Shown in pieces: positions 42,573 through 51,331 of a stretch of 64,000 bases of DNA (positions are counted from its first letter, which is position 1; each line of letters opens with the position of its first letter). The notes beneath the pieces are model-generated. The model was not told where the DNA came from. It did no database searches and saw only the letters and a list, made by a program, of their open reading frames with translations. The stretch lies in NCBI GenBank assembly GCA_031546985.1, contig JAVBJN010000087.1:19093-83092 (forward strand), written 5' to 3'. The stretch is from JAVBJN01 sp031546985. Its GTDB lineage: Bacteria; Bacteroidota; Bacteroidia; Chitinophagales; Chitinophagaceae. A program made the translations under genes and the position numbers.

Positions 42573-43586
42573 TTATTTTTTACCCAGTCTTTTAAGCGCG
42601 GCGATTGCTTCTGGCATTTCAGGATCTACGGCTACCGCGTGCTCATAATCGGTTATCGCTTCTGTTTTTTTGCCCATCAGCTCGCTGCAAAGGCCACGGT
42701 TGTAAATGGCTTCGGCATAACCGGGAGCCAGCTGCGTTACCAGGTCAAATGCATTGTAAGCTTTTTGCAGGCTGTCTTGCTGCAGGTATATCCAACCCAG
42801 ATTGTAATGTGCCAGCGGAAAATCTTTGCGGTGGCTTAAAATGTTATGGTACACATTTTTGGCCTCATCGTATTGTTCCTTGTTCTGGTAATACATGCCC
42901 TTGGCGTATAAAGGTTGCAGGTTATTGGTATCGGCCTGGTACGCATTCTGATAATACATGAGCGCAATAGGATCTTTTTTGGCCTCGTACCAGAAACCGA
43001 GCTGCAACAGGGCTTCTGCATTATCGGGATCTACCTGCACGGCGGTTTGGAAACTGGAAATAGACTTGGCAGTATCCTTAAGGTCTTTATAGATAATGCC
43101 TTTCAGAAAGTAAGCTTCTGAATTGTACACATTCTGGCGCAAAGCCGTGTTAATGGCCATAAAGGCTTTGGTGTAGTCTTTAATAAACACCATTACCTTA
43201 GCTATTTTTAACTGCGATTGCTGGTCTTTGGGATTGATTTTGAGGGCGCTCTGAAAATAGGGCAGCGAGCCGCTCACATCTTTGTTTTCGAACATCAGGT
43301 TGCCAACATTACTCCATGCCGGAGCTTTGGAGCTATCGAGTTCGAGGGCTTGAATATAGTCTTTCAGCGCCAGGGAGTCGAGGTCGGCCTTGTTCAGCGC
43401 ATCTGCCCGGCGGGTCCACAATGCAGGATCCTGGGGATTTTTGCGCAGCGCATCTGTAAAGGGCTTGATGTTAGCCGTTTCGTATTGCGGGTTCTCTTCT
43501 AGTTTAATTTCTACCTTTTTTCCGGACTTGCAGGCGGTAAACAGCAACAGGCTGGCGGCGCCTGTGTACATGAGCAGTTGCTTCAT
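42573..43586 (-). CDS. TPR-repeat lipoprotein
   Basis: 337 residues. The start MKQLLMYTGAASLLLFTACKSGKK has a lipobox (FTAC) with Cys at residue 19, so it is probably a lipoprotein. The rest is at least eight tetratricopeptide repeats, e.g. PAWSNVGNLMFENKDVSGSLPYFQSALKIN and PLAHYNLGWIYLQQDSLQKAYNAFDL. TPR arrays bind partner proteins; the partner is not known. First gene in a run with rpe. Confidence 0.9.
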   Translation of the reverse strand: MKQLLMYTGAASLLLFTACKSGKKVEIKLEENPQYETANIKPFTDALRKNPQDPALWTRRADALNKADLDSLALKDYIQALELDSSKAPAWSNVGNLMFENKDVSGSLPYFQSALKINPKDQQSQLKIAKVMVFIKDYTKAFMAINTALRQNVYNSEAYFLKGIIYKDLKDTAKSISSFQTAVQVDPDNAEALLQLGFWYEAKKDPIALMYYQNAYQADTNNLQPLYAKGMYYQNKEQYDEAKNVYHNILSHRKDFPLAHYNLGWIYLQQDSLQKAYNAFDLVTQLAPGYAEAIYNRGLCSELMGKKTEAITDYEHAVAVDPEMPEAIAALKRLGKK

Positions 43587-43745
43587 TCTGCAAACCTAAT
43601 AATACCTTGGTAATAAATAAAATAGAAATGACACAACTTGTATAAAGTTTTTACACTGAGCTGCATTTGCCAATATATAAATGGTAATATGTTTGGCAGA
43701 AACAGCCATTTTTTTGCCGGTCTGGCACTTTTACTAATCCGGAAA

Positions 43746-43774
43746 GGTAAAAACCCGGTAACAGGTACCGGGTT
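43746..43774 (-). terminator. Terminator of the DHDPS-family gene
   Basis: AACCCGGTA and TACCGGGTT form a nine-bp stem with a five-base loop, followed by T5 in minus-strand RNA, seven bases past the stop at 43781. Confidence 0.85.
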
Positions 43775-43780
43775 GGGATT

Positions 43781-44656
43781 TTAATTTAATGATTGGAGTA
43801 TTTGGCTTAGTGCTGCTGCATCGCTTTCGTTTAGCGGCTGTAACGGTTTGCGGAGCCAGCCGCTTTCGATGCCCTGTAAATCCAAACCGCAGGCAATAGA
43901 CCGGGGCAGGCCACGGCTTACAATAAACTGCAGCAAATCGAATTGTTTGTAAAACAGATTGCTGGCCCGCTGCATATCATTTTGCTGCACCGCCTGGTAC
44001 AAATCCAGGTTCAAGGCAGGAATAAGGTTGGGCGCTGCCGTGCACCAGCCTGCCGCACCCGCTGCAAATGCCGATAAGGCCAATGGATTGGAACCATTGT
44101 AAAAAGCCACCTCATTGCCCAGCTGTCTTCTAAGGGCATGCATCCGTTGCACATCTCCGGTGCTTTCTTTAACCATGGTTACATTGGGGATTTCCAGTAA
44201 TCTCCGGAGCAGCGCCACACTCATATCTATACCGCCGGTAGCCGGGTTGTTGTAAGCCATAATAGGAATAGAAATGGCTTGGGCTACCGCATCGTAATGC
44301 GCTACAATTTCATCATCGCTCAGTTTCCAATAGCTCATAGGCAGTATCATTACTGCCGCCGCGCCTGCTTTTTCTGCAAATCTGGCGTGGTAAATGGTTT
44401 TTTCCGTAGTAAGATTAGATACACCCACTACGGCAGGCACACGTCCGGCTATTTGCTGCAGGGCCGCTTCGGTAACGGCTTCTTTTTCTTCATCGGCGAG
44501 GTAGGGCAATACACCGGTGCTGCCGAGCGGCGCTATGGCATGGCATCCGGCTTTTACCAATCGTTCGGTAAGGGTGCGGAACAGGGGAATGTTTACTTTA
44601 TCGCTGCTGGTAAACGGGGTAATGGGGTAAGCTATAATGCCTTTTAGTGTGGTCAT
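43781..44656 (-). CDS. Dihydrodipicolinate synthase-family aldolase
   Basis: A 291-residue class I TIM-barrel aldolase. The Schiff-base lysine lies in MVKESTGDVQRMHALRR, and the front motif is IAPLGSTGVLPYLADEEKE (DapA-type GTTGE becomes GSTGV). The YNNP motif (IMAYNNPAT) is present. The changed GSTGV and the lack of lysine-pathway neighbours suggest a catabolic or other pyruvate aldolase rather than DapA. It is downstream of a cupin gene under a MocR-like regulator, with a terminator between the two. Confidence 0.88.
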   Translation of the reverse strand: MTTLKGIIAYPITPFTSSDKVNIPLFRTLTERLVKAGCHAIAPLGSTGVLPYLADEEKEAVTEAALQQIAGRVPAVVGVSNLTTEKTIYHARFAEKAGAAAVMILPMSYWKLSDDEIVAHYDAVAQAISIPIMAYNNPATGGIDMSVALLRRLLEIPNVTMVKESTGDVQRMHALRRQLGNEVAFYNGSNPLALSAFAAGAAGWCTAAPNLIPALNLDLYQAVQQNDMQRASNLFYKQFDLLQFIVSRGLPRSIACGLDLQGIESGWLRKPLQPLNESDAAALSQILQSLN

Positions 44657-44680
44657 GTATAAAAAGTGTTGTAGAGAATA

Positions 44681-44712
44681 AAAAAGCAGGCTTCCGTTGG
44701 CCGAAAGCCTGC
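44681..44712 (-). terminator. Terminator/attenuator between cupin and DHDPS genes
   Basis: In minus-strand RNA GCAGGCUUUCG pairs with CGGAAGCCUGC (one wobble) and is followed by U6. It is eight bases past the cupin stop and 25 before the DHDPS start, so the downstream gene depends on read-through or its own promoter. Confidence 0.85.
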
Positions 44713-44719
44713 ATAGTGG

Positions 44720-45190
44720 TTAGAGATCGCGGCCTTCTTCTTCGCGCAGCGCTACGCCCAGGTTTTGCAATTGCGGCGCATTTTCGCAGGCAATGTATTT
44801 GGCCGGGGCGGTATCGCTCAGGTTTTGGTGCCGGTGCCAGGCCCAGCTGGGAATGTATACGGCATCGCCTGCTTTCCATTCTACTTTCTGGTCTTCTACT
44901 TCGGTGTAGCCCTGGCCTTCTATTACATACAGCACGGTTTCGTACGTGTGGCGGTGCCGGTTGGTGAGCTGGCCGGGCAGCAAACCGCCAATGGTCATGC
45001 TTACATTTTTGGTAGGCAGGTCTACAAAAAACACCGGGTGCTTGCGCTCGGTAGAGAACTGGTCGTGTACGCCAGCTTTTTCTACCTCGCGGTGAATGAG
45101 TTTGGCAGGCATTACAAATACGGGGCGGGCGAAGGTCTGGTGAAAATCGCCGGATGAGAAAGCTTTAGCAGCTTTGGTTGTTGTGTCCAT
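44720..45190 (-). CDS. Cupin-domain protein
   Basis: 156 residues with one cupin barrel: motif 1 GQLTNRHRHTYETVLYVIEGQGYTE (HxH...E), motif 2 GDAVYIPSWAWHRHQNLS (G..PxxxxH). The metal ligands H, H, E and H are all present. Such small cupins are isomerases, dioxygenases or ligand-binding proteins; the substrate is unknown. Divergent from the MocR-like regulator (109-bp gap), which very likely controls it. Confidence 0.88.
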   Translation of the reverse strand: MDTTTKAAKAFSSGDFHQTFARPVFVMPAKLIHREVEKAGVHDQFSTERKHPVFFVDLPTKNVSMTIGGLLPGQLTNRHRHTYETVLYVIEGQGYTEVEDQKVEWKAGDAVYIPSWAWHRHQNLSDTAPAKYIACENAPQLQNLGVALREEEGRDL

Positions 45191-45219
45191 ACGTTTCGTT
45201 TTTAAGTATTGAATAAAAC

Positions 45220-45275
45220 TTTGACCGGTCAGTTGTTATCGATAGGCAAAAATGCCCTAAATTTGGACCAGTAGA
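45220..45275. promoter_or_regulatory. Candidate MocR-type operator in the divergent gap
   Basis: TTTGACCGGTCAG at 45220 and TTTGGACCAGTAG at 45262 are imperfect direct repeats about 42 bp (four turns) apart between the divergent cupin and regulator genes; the first holds the perfect palindrome GACCGGTC. MocR/PdxR regulators bind such spaced repeats. Low confidence. Confidence 0.35.
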
Positions 45276-45299
45276 ATAATCCAGTTTTAACAATATTAA

Positions 45300-46772
45300 A
45301 TGGGCCAGATGCTTAGACCCTGGAAAACAATCCTTACCCTGGACCTGCAAAGCGAGCGGGCGGTGTTTCAACAAATAGCCGATGGTATAGTATCCGAAAT
45401 TTTAAAAGGACGCTTACAGCCCGGTACGCCGCTGCCCGGCAGCCGTGTGCTGGCCGATGATGTGGGCGTAAACCGTAAAACGGTAGTGCTGGCTTATGAG
45501 CAACTGATTGATGAAGGCTGGCTGAGCACCGCCTATAAAAAAGGCACGTTTGTATCGGAAAAACTGCCGGAGGTAAAAAGAAAAGACCGCAAAGCCGGAC
45601 ATCAAAAAACACCGGCCACGTTTTCGTTCAATACCATGGAAGTACCAGCCTCGGCACCCATAGTGGCTACCGGCAAGAAAGGAATTGTATTTGACGATGG
45701 CTTGCCCGATGTACGCCTGGCGCCTATGGAAGAGCTGGCCCGCGCCTGTAAACGGATTTTTCTGCAAAAAACACGCTGGCGGCTTATGGGCTATGGCAGC
45801 GAAAAAGGCGAAGAAACGTTAAGGGTGGCGCTGGTGGCTATGCTGGCGCATGACCGGGGCCTTAGTTTTGCTGCCGATCAGATTTGTGTAACCAGGGGCA
45901 GCCAGATGGCTTTGTACCTTACCGCGCATACCTTGCTTAAACCTGGCGATGTGGTGGCGATAGAAGATCCCGGGTATTTTGCTGCTGCGCAAATGTTTAG
46001 GCAGGCCGGTGCTACTATAGAACCTGTACCGCTCGATGAGCAGGGCATACGTACCGATTACCTGGAAGCATTGTGCAAGCGTAAAAAAATTAAAGCGGTG
46101 TATGTAACCCCACACCACCAGTTTCCTACCACAGTAAGCATGAAAGCCGATCGCAGACTGGCGCTGGTAGCATTATCTAACCAATATGGGTTTGCCATTA
46201 TCGAAGATGATTACGACCACGAATTTCACTTTGGTACCCGCAGCTTATTGCCACTGGCGAGCCAGGAGCAGGCGGGTAATGTTATTTACATCAGCTCGCT
46301 GAGCAAGATTGTAGCCCCTGCTTTGCGTATTGGTTATGTAACCGGGCCTCCGGCGTTTATCAATGCCCTGGCTGCGCTCCGGAAAATACTGGACCGGCAG
46401 GGCGATACCGTAATGGAAAATGCGGTGGCAGAACTAATGGAGTCGGGCATTATACGGCGGCATACCCGCAAGGCATTTGCCATATACAGTGAGCGAAGGG
46501 CGCATATGGATTATTGCCTGCAACAATACTTACAAGATAAAGTGCATTACCAGCTACCCGAAGGAGGATTGGCTTTTTGGGTGCCATTTACCACACCGCA
46601 AAGCAGTACGGCATTAGCAGCTGCTTTGTTGCAAAAAGGCGTACAAATTACCGCTACTGAGCCTTTTTATATGCGTGAGCCCGCCAGTGGGGCGCTGCGC
46701 CTGGGCTATGCTTCTCTTACGCCCGAAGAAATGGAAGAAGGGATGCAGCGCATCGCCGGATGCATCAGGTAA
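45300..46772 (+). CDS. MocR/PdxR-type regulator (GntR helix-turn-helix plus aminotransferase domain)
   Basis: 490 residues. GntR winged helix at about 15-85 (LKGRLQPGTPLPGSRVLADDVGVNRKTVVLAYEQLIDEGWL). The rest is a fold-type I PLP domain: GYGSEKGEETLRVAL, PHHQFPTTVSM, IIEDDYDHEFHF (PLP-Asp), and the Schiff-base lysine in YISSLSKIVAPALRIGY. Such proteins sense PLP, GABA or amino acids. It is divergent from the cupin and DHDPS genes, its likely targets. It has no close sign of PLP-synthesis genes, so a PdxR role is not supported. Confidence 0.93.
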   Translation: MGQMLRPWKTILTLDLQSERAVFQQIADGIVSEILKGRLQPGTPLPGSRVLADDVGVNRKTVVLAYEQLIDEGWLSTAYKKGTFVSEKLPEVKRKDRKAGHQKTPATFSFNTMEVPASAPIVATGKKGIVFDDGLPDVRLAPMEELARACKRIFLQKTRWRLMGYGSEKGEETLRVALVAMLAHDRGLSFAADQICVTRGSQMALYLTAHTLLKPGDVVAIEDPGYFAAAQMFRQAGATIEPVPLDEQGIRTDYLEALCKRKKIKAVYVTPHHQFPTTVSMKADRRLALVALSNQYGFAIIEDDYDHEFHFGTRSLLPLASQEQAGNVIYISSLSKIVAPALRIGYVTGPPAFINALAALRKILDRQGDTVMENAVAELMESGIIRRHTRKAFAIYSERRAHMDYCLQQYLQDKVHYQLPEGGLAFWVPFTTPQSSTALAAALLQKGVQITATEPFYMREPASGALRLGYASLTPEEMEEGMQRIAGCIR

Positions 46773-46876
46773 ACCAATCTTTGATGTCCGAAGTGCGATC
46801 TCCGATCGGTTATACCGGATTTCTTACTCGTTGTGTGCAAATCAGCGATCGTCAAATCAGACATCAGCGATTGTAG

Positions 46877-47296
46877 CTATGTAGTTTCTTCGCGCCAGCC
46901 ACGGTTATAGCGTACAAAACAGGTGATCCAGATGGAGCGTGCCAGCCTTTGCAACACCGGTTGCAGCAAAATTAGCAATACGCCATTGGCCCCCAGCCAC
47001 CAGAAAATACTGTTGTCGTAAATGGAAATGCCAATAAGCAGGTACCAGGCCACAAAACACAGGCCAGTAATGAATACCGATAAGCCGTAGCTCACATAAC
47101 CGGTACCGAAGTAAAAGCCGGCTTCTAGTTCATAAGCCTGTCCGCACACCGGGCAATGTTCCGGCATACGCATGGTGGTACTGAGCCTGTATGGGTTAGA
47201 TACGGTAAAAAGGTCTCCTTGCCGGCATCTTGGACATTTATTGGTAAGCACACTAAGGATCAGACCGGGATTGCGGTCGGTATGATGAGCACACAT
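46877..47296 (-). CDS. DUF983 membrane protein
   Basis: 139 residues. A zinc-ribbon-like N-part (LTNKCPRCRQGDLF ... MPEHCPVCGQAYELEAGFYFGTGYVSYG) with two CxxC pairs is followed by two membrane segments (LSVFITGLCFVAWYLLIGI and FWWLGANGVLLILLQPVL). This is DUF983, a widespread family of unknown role. It is downstream of the AraC gene by 12 bases and shares its direction. Confidence 0.88.
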   Translation of the reverse strand: MCAHHTDRNPGLILSVLTNKCPRCRQGDLFTVSNPYRLSTTMRMPEHCPVCGQAYELEAGFYFGTGYVSYGLSVFITGLCFVAWYLLIGISIYDNSIFWWLGANGVLLILLQPVLQRLARSIWITCFVRYNRGWREETT

Positions 47297-47308
47297 AATG
47301 ATGGTATT

Positions 47309-48208
47309 TTATTGTGTTTTGTTCAGCGCCATTTTCCTGAAGTTTTCAGGCGTGGTGCCGGTATATTTCTTAAAAAACTTACTGAAGTAAGAATTGTCTG
47401 TAAAGTTGAGCTGGTAGGCTATTTCCGATACATCGAGGGCGGCGTTTACCAGCAATCGTTTGGCCTCAAGCAATACGCGGTCGCGTATAATTTCGCCGGC
47501 AGGCTGGTTCAGCAGGTCTTTGCACAGCGCATTCAGGTGGTTGGGGGTAATGTACAGCATAGCCGCATACTCTTTGGGCAGGCGTTTCTCTGCATAATAC
47601 TGCTCTACCAGCTTGCGGAAATTGTGCAGCACCACCTGGTTTTGTTGCAGCAAGGGGCTGGTGTTGGTACCCGCTGTTATACCCGCCACGGTATTTAGAA
47701 TGCACAGGAGGCAGGCTCTAACCAGGTCGTTGCCAAAGGGGTGCCTTTCTTCCAGCGTGGCAATCATAAGGCGTATAAAATCTTCTACTTTTTCTCTTGT
47801 TTCGCCCTCCAGCAGCCATACACTGTCTTTGGCTACGCCACGCAGAAAAGTAAATTGCTCCAGGTACTGCGCATCTGCCAAAAAGGCGCGAAAGAGGTTT
47901 TCGGTAAAATTGATAACAAAGCCATCCACATCGCCATTAAAATTCCAGCCGTGCACCTGCCCGGGCCGCATAAAATAAATTTGCCCTAGGGTTACCTCAA
48001 ACTGCTCAAAATCGATGGTGTGCGTGCCGCTGCCTGCGGTAAAAAAGACAATGTGGTAAAAGGAGTGCCTGTGCGGGAAATGCAGGTTGGGTCTGGCTTT
48101 CTGATAGGCATCGAACGGCTCTGCTATTACTTCTTCATGCAAATGCGCTGCATTACCAATAGAGCAGATGTCGTAGACCGGAATTGTATTTTTTACCTTT
48201 TGTTTCAC
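47309..48208 (-). CDS. AraC-family regulator with N-terminal cupin
   Basis: 299 residues. Residues 20-130 hold an AraC-type cupin ligand domain (HFPHRHSFYHIVFFTAGSGTHTIDFEQF, MRPGQVHGWNF), and residues about 195-295 the two helix-turn-helix motifs (MLYITPNHLNALCKDLLNQPAGEIIRDRVLLEAKRLL; ISEIAYQLNFTDNSYFSKFFKKYTGTTPENFR). Target genes are not known; DUF983 lies just downstream and the divergent PAS protein upstream. Two GTACTTTTT direct repeats at 48265 and 48293 in the divergent gap could be its site. Confidence 0.92.
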   Translation of the reverse strand: MKQKVKNTIPVYDICSIGNAAHLHEEVIAEPFDAYQKARPNLHFPHRHSFYHIVFFTAGSGTHTIDFEQFEVTLGQIYFMRPGQVHGWNFNGDVDGFVINFTENLFRAFLADAQYLEQFTFLRGVAKDSVWLLEGETREKVEDFIRLMIATLEERHPFGNDLVRACLLCILNTVAGITAGTNTSPLLQQNQVVLHNFRKLVEQYYAEKRLPKEYAAMLYITPNHLNALCKDLLNQPAGEIIRDRVLLEAKRLLVNAALDVSEIAYQLNFTDNSYFSKFFKKYTGTTPENFRKMALNKTQ

Positions 48209-48363
48209 CTTACAAAGGTAAAGCGGCCAATCTTGCCGCAGTGGTTTCTTTTGGGTGATTAATGGTACTTTTTACTGGTGTTGCATTAAATAGTACTTTT
48301 TGCTTTGCAGGATGGCATTTTTATTGTAACATAACCCTTGAACCGACCACAAAAGAACCGTTA

Positions 48364-50493
48364 ATGAACCAAATGATGCTTGTGGCATACGACGAACCAT
48401 CGTGTGCCAGGGTACACCTCATGCTAGAGAGCATAGCTCCGCAAGCCCGGATTTATACCACCGTGCTACCGGATGAAAGTAACCTGCCCTTTCCCGTTAA
48501 AGACCAGTTTTCTGCCTGTATTGTTGTGCTTCCGCCTTACCGCCCGGTTACATTTCAGAATATGAACGCCTGGCACCTGCAGTTTCCCGCAATTCCTTTA
48601 ATTGTTATACAGCAAAGCGCCTCGGTAGCGCAGCTGGCCGAGTGGATTGGCCATGGCGCCGATGAAGTGCTCGAATACCATTCCCTTACCGAAAACCAGT
48701 TGTATAAAGCTATTTCACTGGCTAAGCAGCGCAGCCGCAGGCGCAGCAATCCTGTGGTTACAGAAGACAACTACCTGAGCCTGTTTGATGACAGCCCCGT
48801 ATCGCAATGGATTTATGATGCGGAAACCCTTTCTTTTTTACTGGTAAACAAAACGGCCATACGGCGTTATGGCTACAGCAGGGCCGAATTTGAAACGCTT
48901 AAGATTACCGATATCCGTGAGCCGGATGAAAACCAGCGGATGCTGCACCATTTGGGCCGTATGAACCGGGAACCGGGCCGGTTTTACGATAGTGGCACCT
49001 GGCTGCACCACAATAAAGCGGGAGAACTGTTTTATGTAAAAATCTATTCGCTGCCCATTGTATTTAAAGGCAAACCTGCCCGTATGGTAATGGTAATAGA
49101 TACGAACGAAAAAGAACTGGCCCAGCAGCAAAATGCTGAGTTGCTGGAAACCCTTCGATTGCAAAAGGAAACCATGGATGCGATGCTCAATACCATTGAG
49201 GACGGAGTATGGGTAAACGAACACGGTAATTGGACGCTGCGCTATTGCAACCGTGCCTATGAAAAAATTATTGGTTACACACTCGAAGAGATCAACAGTT
49301 CGCCGGGATTGATGCGCAGTATTATAGACCCCGATGACCTGCGCAAAGTGGAAGACGCTATCTCAAGACTGGACCATTCGACCGATGCCCGTTTAGAATT
49401 TCGCATTACCCGTAAAGATGGCGAACAGCGTACGTTGCTTTGCTCGGCCATTACTTCCGTTGGAGAAAACGACGACACGATACTGGTGTATGGTACGCTT
49501 ATCGATATTACTTCGGTGCGCCAGTACAAAAGCGAACTGGATCATACCAGCAAAGCCCTGGCCGATATTATGGAGCGCATCAGCGATGTGTTTTTTACCC
49601 TCGACCGTGATTGGAACTTTACCTACGTAAATCGCAGGTTTGAAGAACGGTTTAACCTGGATGGCAAAAGACTGCTGGGTAAATATTGCTGGAAATACCT
49701 CGACGACGATAATGTGCGCCTGTTAAAACCCGCGCTGGAAACTGTATTGAAAGAAAACCGCAAAACGGCTTTGCAGGTATATTACGAGCCTATAAAGATA
49801 TGGCTCAATATTACGGCTTATCCTACACGGGATGGGTTGGCGGTGTATTGCACCGATATTACCACCATTATGCAGCAAACCGACCAATTGAACCGGCTGC
49901 ACAAAAACCAGTCGGCGCTTATCAATTGTACCCACGATATTATTTGGTCTATAGATGATAGCCTGAACCTTATTTCCTTTAATGAATCGTTTCAGAAAAC
50001 GGTACAGGAGCTAACAGGTGTTCAGGTGCAGCAAGGTATGCGTATCCGTACCAATTTTTTTGGTGCACATGAGGAAGAGCGCTGGAAAGGGTATTACGAA
50101 AGAGCTTTGAATGGTGAGTCGTTCCGGATAGAACTGCCGTTTACCCTGGCCAATACCGGCCGTAAGATCTATACCGAAATGATTTTTAACCCCATTCGCA
50201 ACGGCGGCGAGATTATTGGCGTGGGTTGTTTTGGGCGCGATATTACATACCAGGTGCACCAGCAACAGCGCATAGCCAAACAATTGCAGCACCTGCGCGA
50301 TATTTCGTGGCAGCAATCGCATGTAGTGCGTGCGCCGCTGGCCCGGTTAATGGGATTGATTCATGTATTAAAAGTGGTACATACACCCGAAGAAACGGCA
50401 CGGTACCTCGATTTGCTGTTTCAAACCGCATCGGAACTGGATAAGGTTATCCAGGACACGGTAAAGCTGGCAGATGCGGATTCTAATCGCTGA
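48364..50493 (+). CDS. Multi-PAS signalling protein with histidine-kinase dimerisation helix but no ATPase domain
   Basis: About 709 residues from the ATG at 48364; earlier in-frame codons look like promoter sequence. Residues 1-125 resemble a degenerate receiver domain (MLVAYDEPSCARVHLMLES). Then four PAS domains follow at about 135-260, 270-390, 395-520 and 525-650. The end is a DHp-like helix pair with an H-box-like SHVVRAPLARLMGLIHVL, and the frame stops right after it. The N, G1 and G2 boxes of a HATPase are absent and no such frame follows (the next gene is minus-strand fasciclin). It cannot autophosphorylate by itself. Confidence 0.87.
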   Translation: MNQMMLVAYDEPSCARVHLMLESIAPQARIYTTVLPDESNLPFPVKDQFSACIVVLPPYRPVTFQNMNAWHLQFPAIPLIVIQQSASVAQLAEWIGHGADEVLEYHSLTENQLYKAISLAKQRSRRRSNPVVTEDNYLSLFDDSPVSQWIYDAETLSFLLVNKTAIRRYGYSRAEFETLKITDIREPDENQRMLHHLGRMNREPGRFYDSGTWLHHNKAGELFYVKIYSLPIVFKGKPARMVMVIDTNEKELAQQQNAELLETLRLQKETMDAMLNTIEDGVWVNEHGNWTLRYCNRAYEKIIGYTLEEINSSPGLMRSIIDPDDLRKVEDAISRLDHSTDARLEFRITRKDGEQRTLLCSAITSVGENDDTILVYGTLIDITSVRQYKSELDHTSKALADIMERISDVFFTLDRDWNFTYVNRRFEERFNLDGKRLLGKYCWKYLDDDNVRLLKPALETVLKENRKTALQVYYEPIKIWLNITAYPTRDGLAVYCTDITTIMQQTDQLNRLHKNQSALINCTHDIIWSIDDSLNLISFNESFQKTVQELTGVQVQQGMRIRTNFFGAHEEERWKGYYERALNGESFRIELPFTLANTGRKIYTEMIFNPIRNGGEIIGVGCFGRDITYQVHQQQRIAKQLQHLRDISWQQSHVVRAPLARLMGLIHVLKVVHTPEETARYLDLLFQTASELDKVIQDTVKLADADSNR

Positions 50494-50513
50494 AGCAATA
50501 TTACCTTCCAATA

Positions 50514-50545
50514 GCAAAGACCTGCCATTACGGGCAGGTCTTTGC
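50514..50545. terminator. Hairpin between convergent PAS and fasciclin genes
   Basis: GCAAAGACCTGCC and GGCAGGTCTTTGC give a perfect 13-bp stem with a six-base loop. T-runs are weak on both sides, but the position between convergent stops supports a terminator. Confidence 0.7.
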
Positions 50546-50574
50546 ATGTATAACCGAGTGGAAAAAAGTCTGAA

Positions 50575-51144
50575 TTATTTGGCGGGAGGCAATAACACGG
50601 CATCAACCACATGTACAATACCGTTAGATGCAGGTATTGAAGCTATAATAGTGGCGGTGCCATTCACCATGATCTTACCGTCTTTTTTAGTGATGGTAAC
50701 ATTGCCACCATTTACCTGGCCCAGGCTTTGACCATCCTGGAGCTGCTCTGCCTTATACACACCTAAGGATACATGGTATTCCAGTATGTTGGATAACGTC
50801 TCTTTTTTCTCTGGTTTCAGCAAGTCGTCAACGGTACCCTTCGGAAGCTGGTCGAATGCCGCATTGGTAGGGGCGAATACTGTAAATGGTCCTGCATTGC
50901 TCAGGGCATCTACCAGACCTGCCGCTTTTACGGCTGTAACCAGTGTCGTATGATCTTTACTGCCCATAGCAATCTGCACTACATTTTTAGCCGAAACATC
51001 GTCTTTAACACCAGACTGGCCTGCTCCGGCAGCGGGCTCTGTGGCTTCCTGGCTGTTGGATTGTTGTGTGGCAGTGTTACTGCTGTTACAAGCCATTAAT
51101 AAGGAGCCAAAACTGCAAATGAGCACAAATGTGATCTTTTTCAT
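50575..51144 (-). CDS. Fasciclin (FAS1)-domain lipoprotein
   Basis: 189 residues with a lipoprotein signal (FGSLLMAC, Cys near 19). A serine/threonine/asparagine-rich linker (residues 20-50) leads to one FAS1 domain: VQIAMGSKDHTTLVTAVKAAGLVDALSNAGPFTVFAPTNAAFDQLPKGTVDDLL with the conserved FAPTNAAF and the later YHV box. FAS1 domains mediate adhesion or polysaccharide binding. Monocistronic. Confidence 0.92.
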   Translation of the reverse strand: MKKITFVLICSFGSLLMACNSSNTATQQSNSQEATEPAAGAGQSGVKDDVSAKNVVQIAMGSKDHTTLVTAVKAAGLVDALSNAGPFTVFAPTNAAFDQLPKGTVDDLLKPEKKETLSNILEYHVSLGVYKAEQLQDGQSLGQVNGGNVTITKKDGKIMVNGTATIIASIPASNGIVHVVDAVLLPPAK

Positions 51145-51331
51145 ACAAGACTGATTTTATGGGTTTACAAGCAAAATTCGGGATGTTATAGGTACTGAGC
51201 CATTGCGGTATTAAAAATAGCTATAAGCGCAGGCAATATTTATGCGTGAGATCATAAAACAGCATGATTCCTGTATGATTTACAGCAGGAAAAGGGCGGT
51301 TTTGCAGCAGTGATAGCTGTGCTATAACCGG

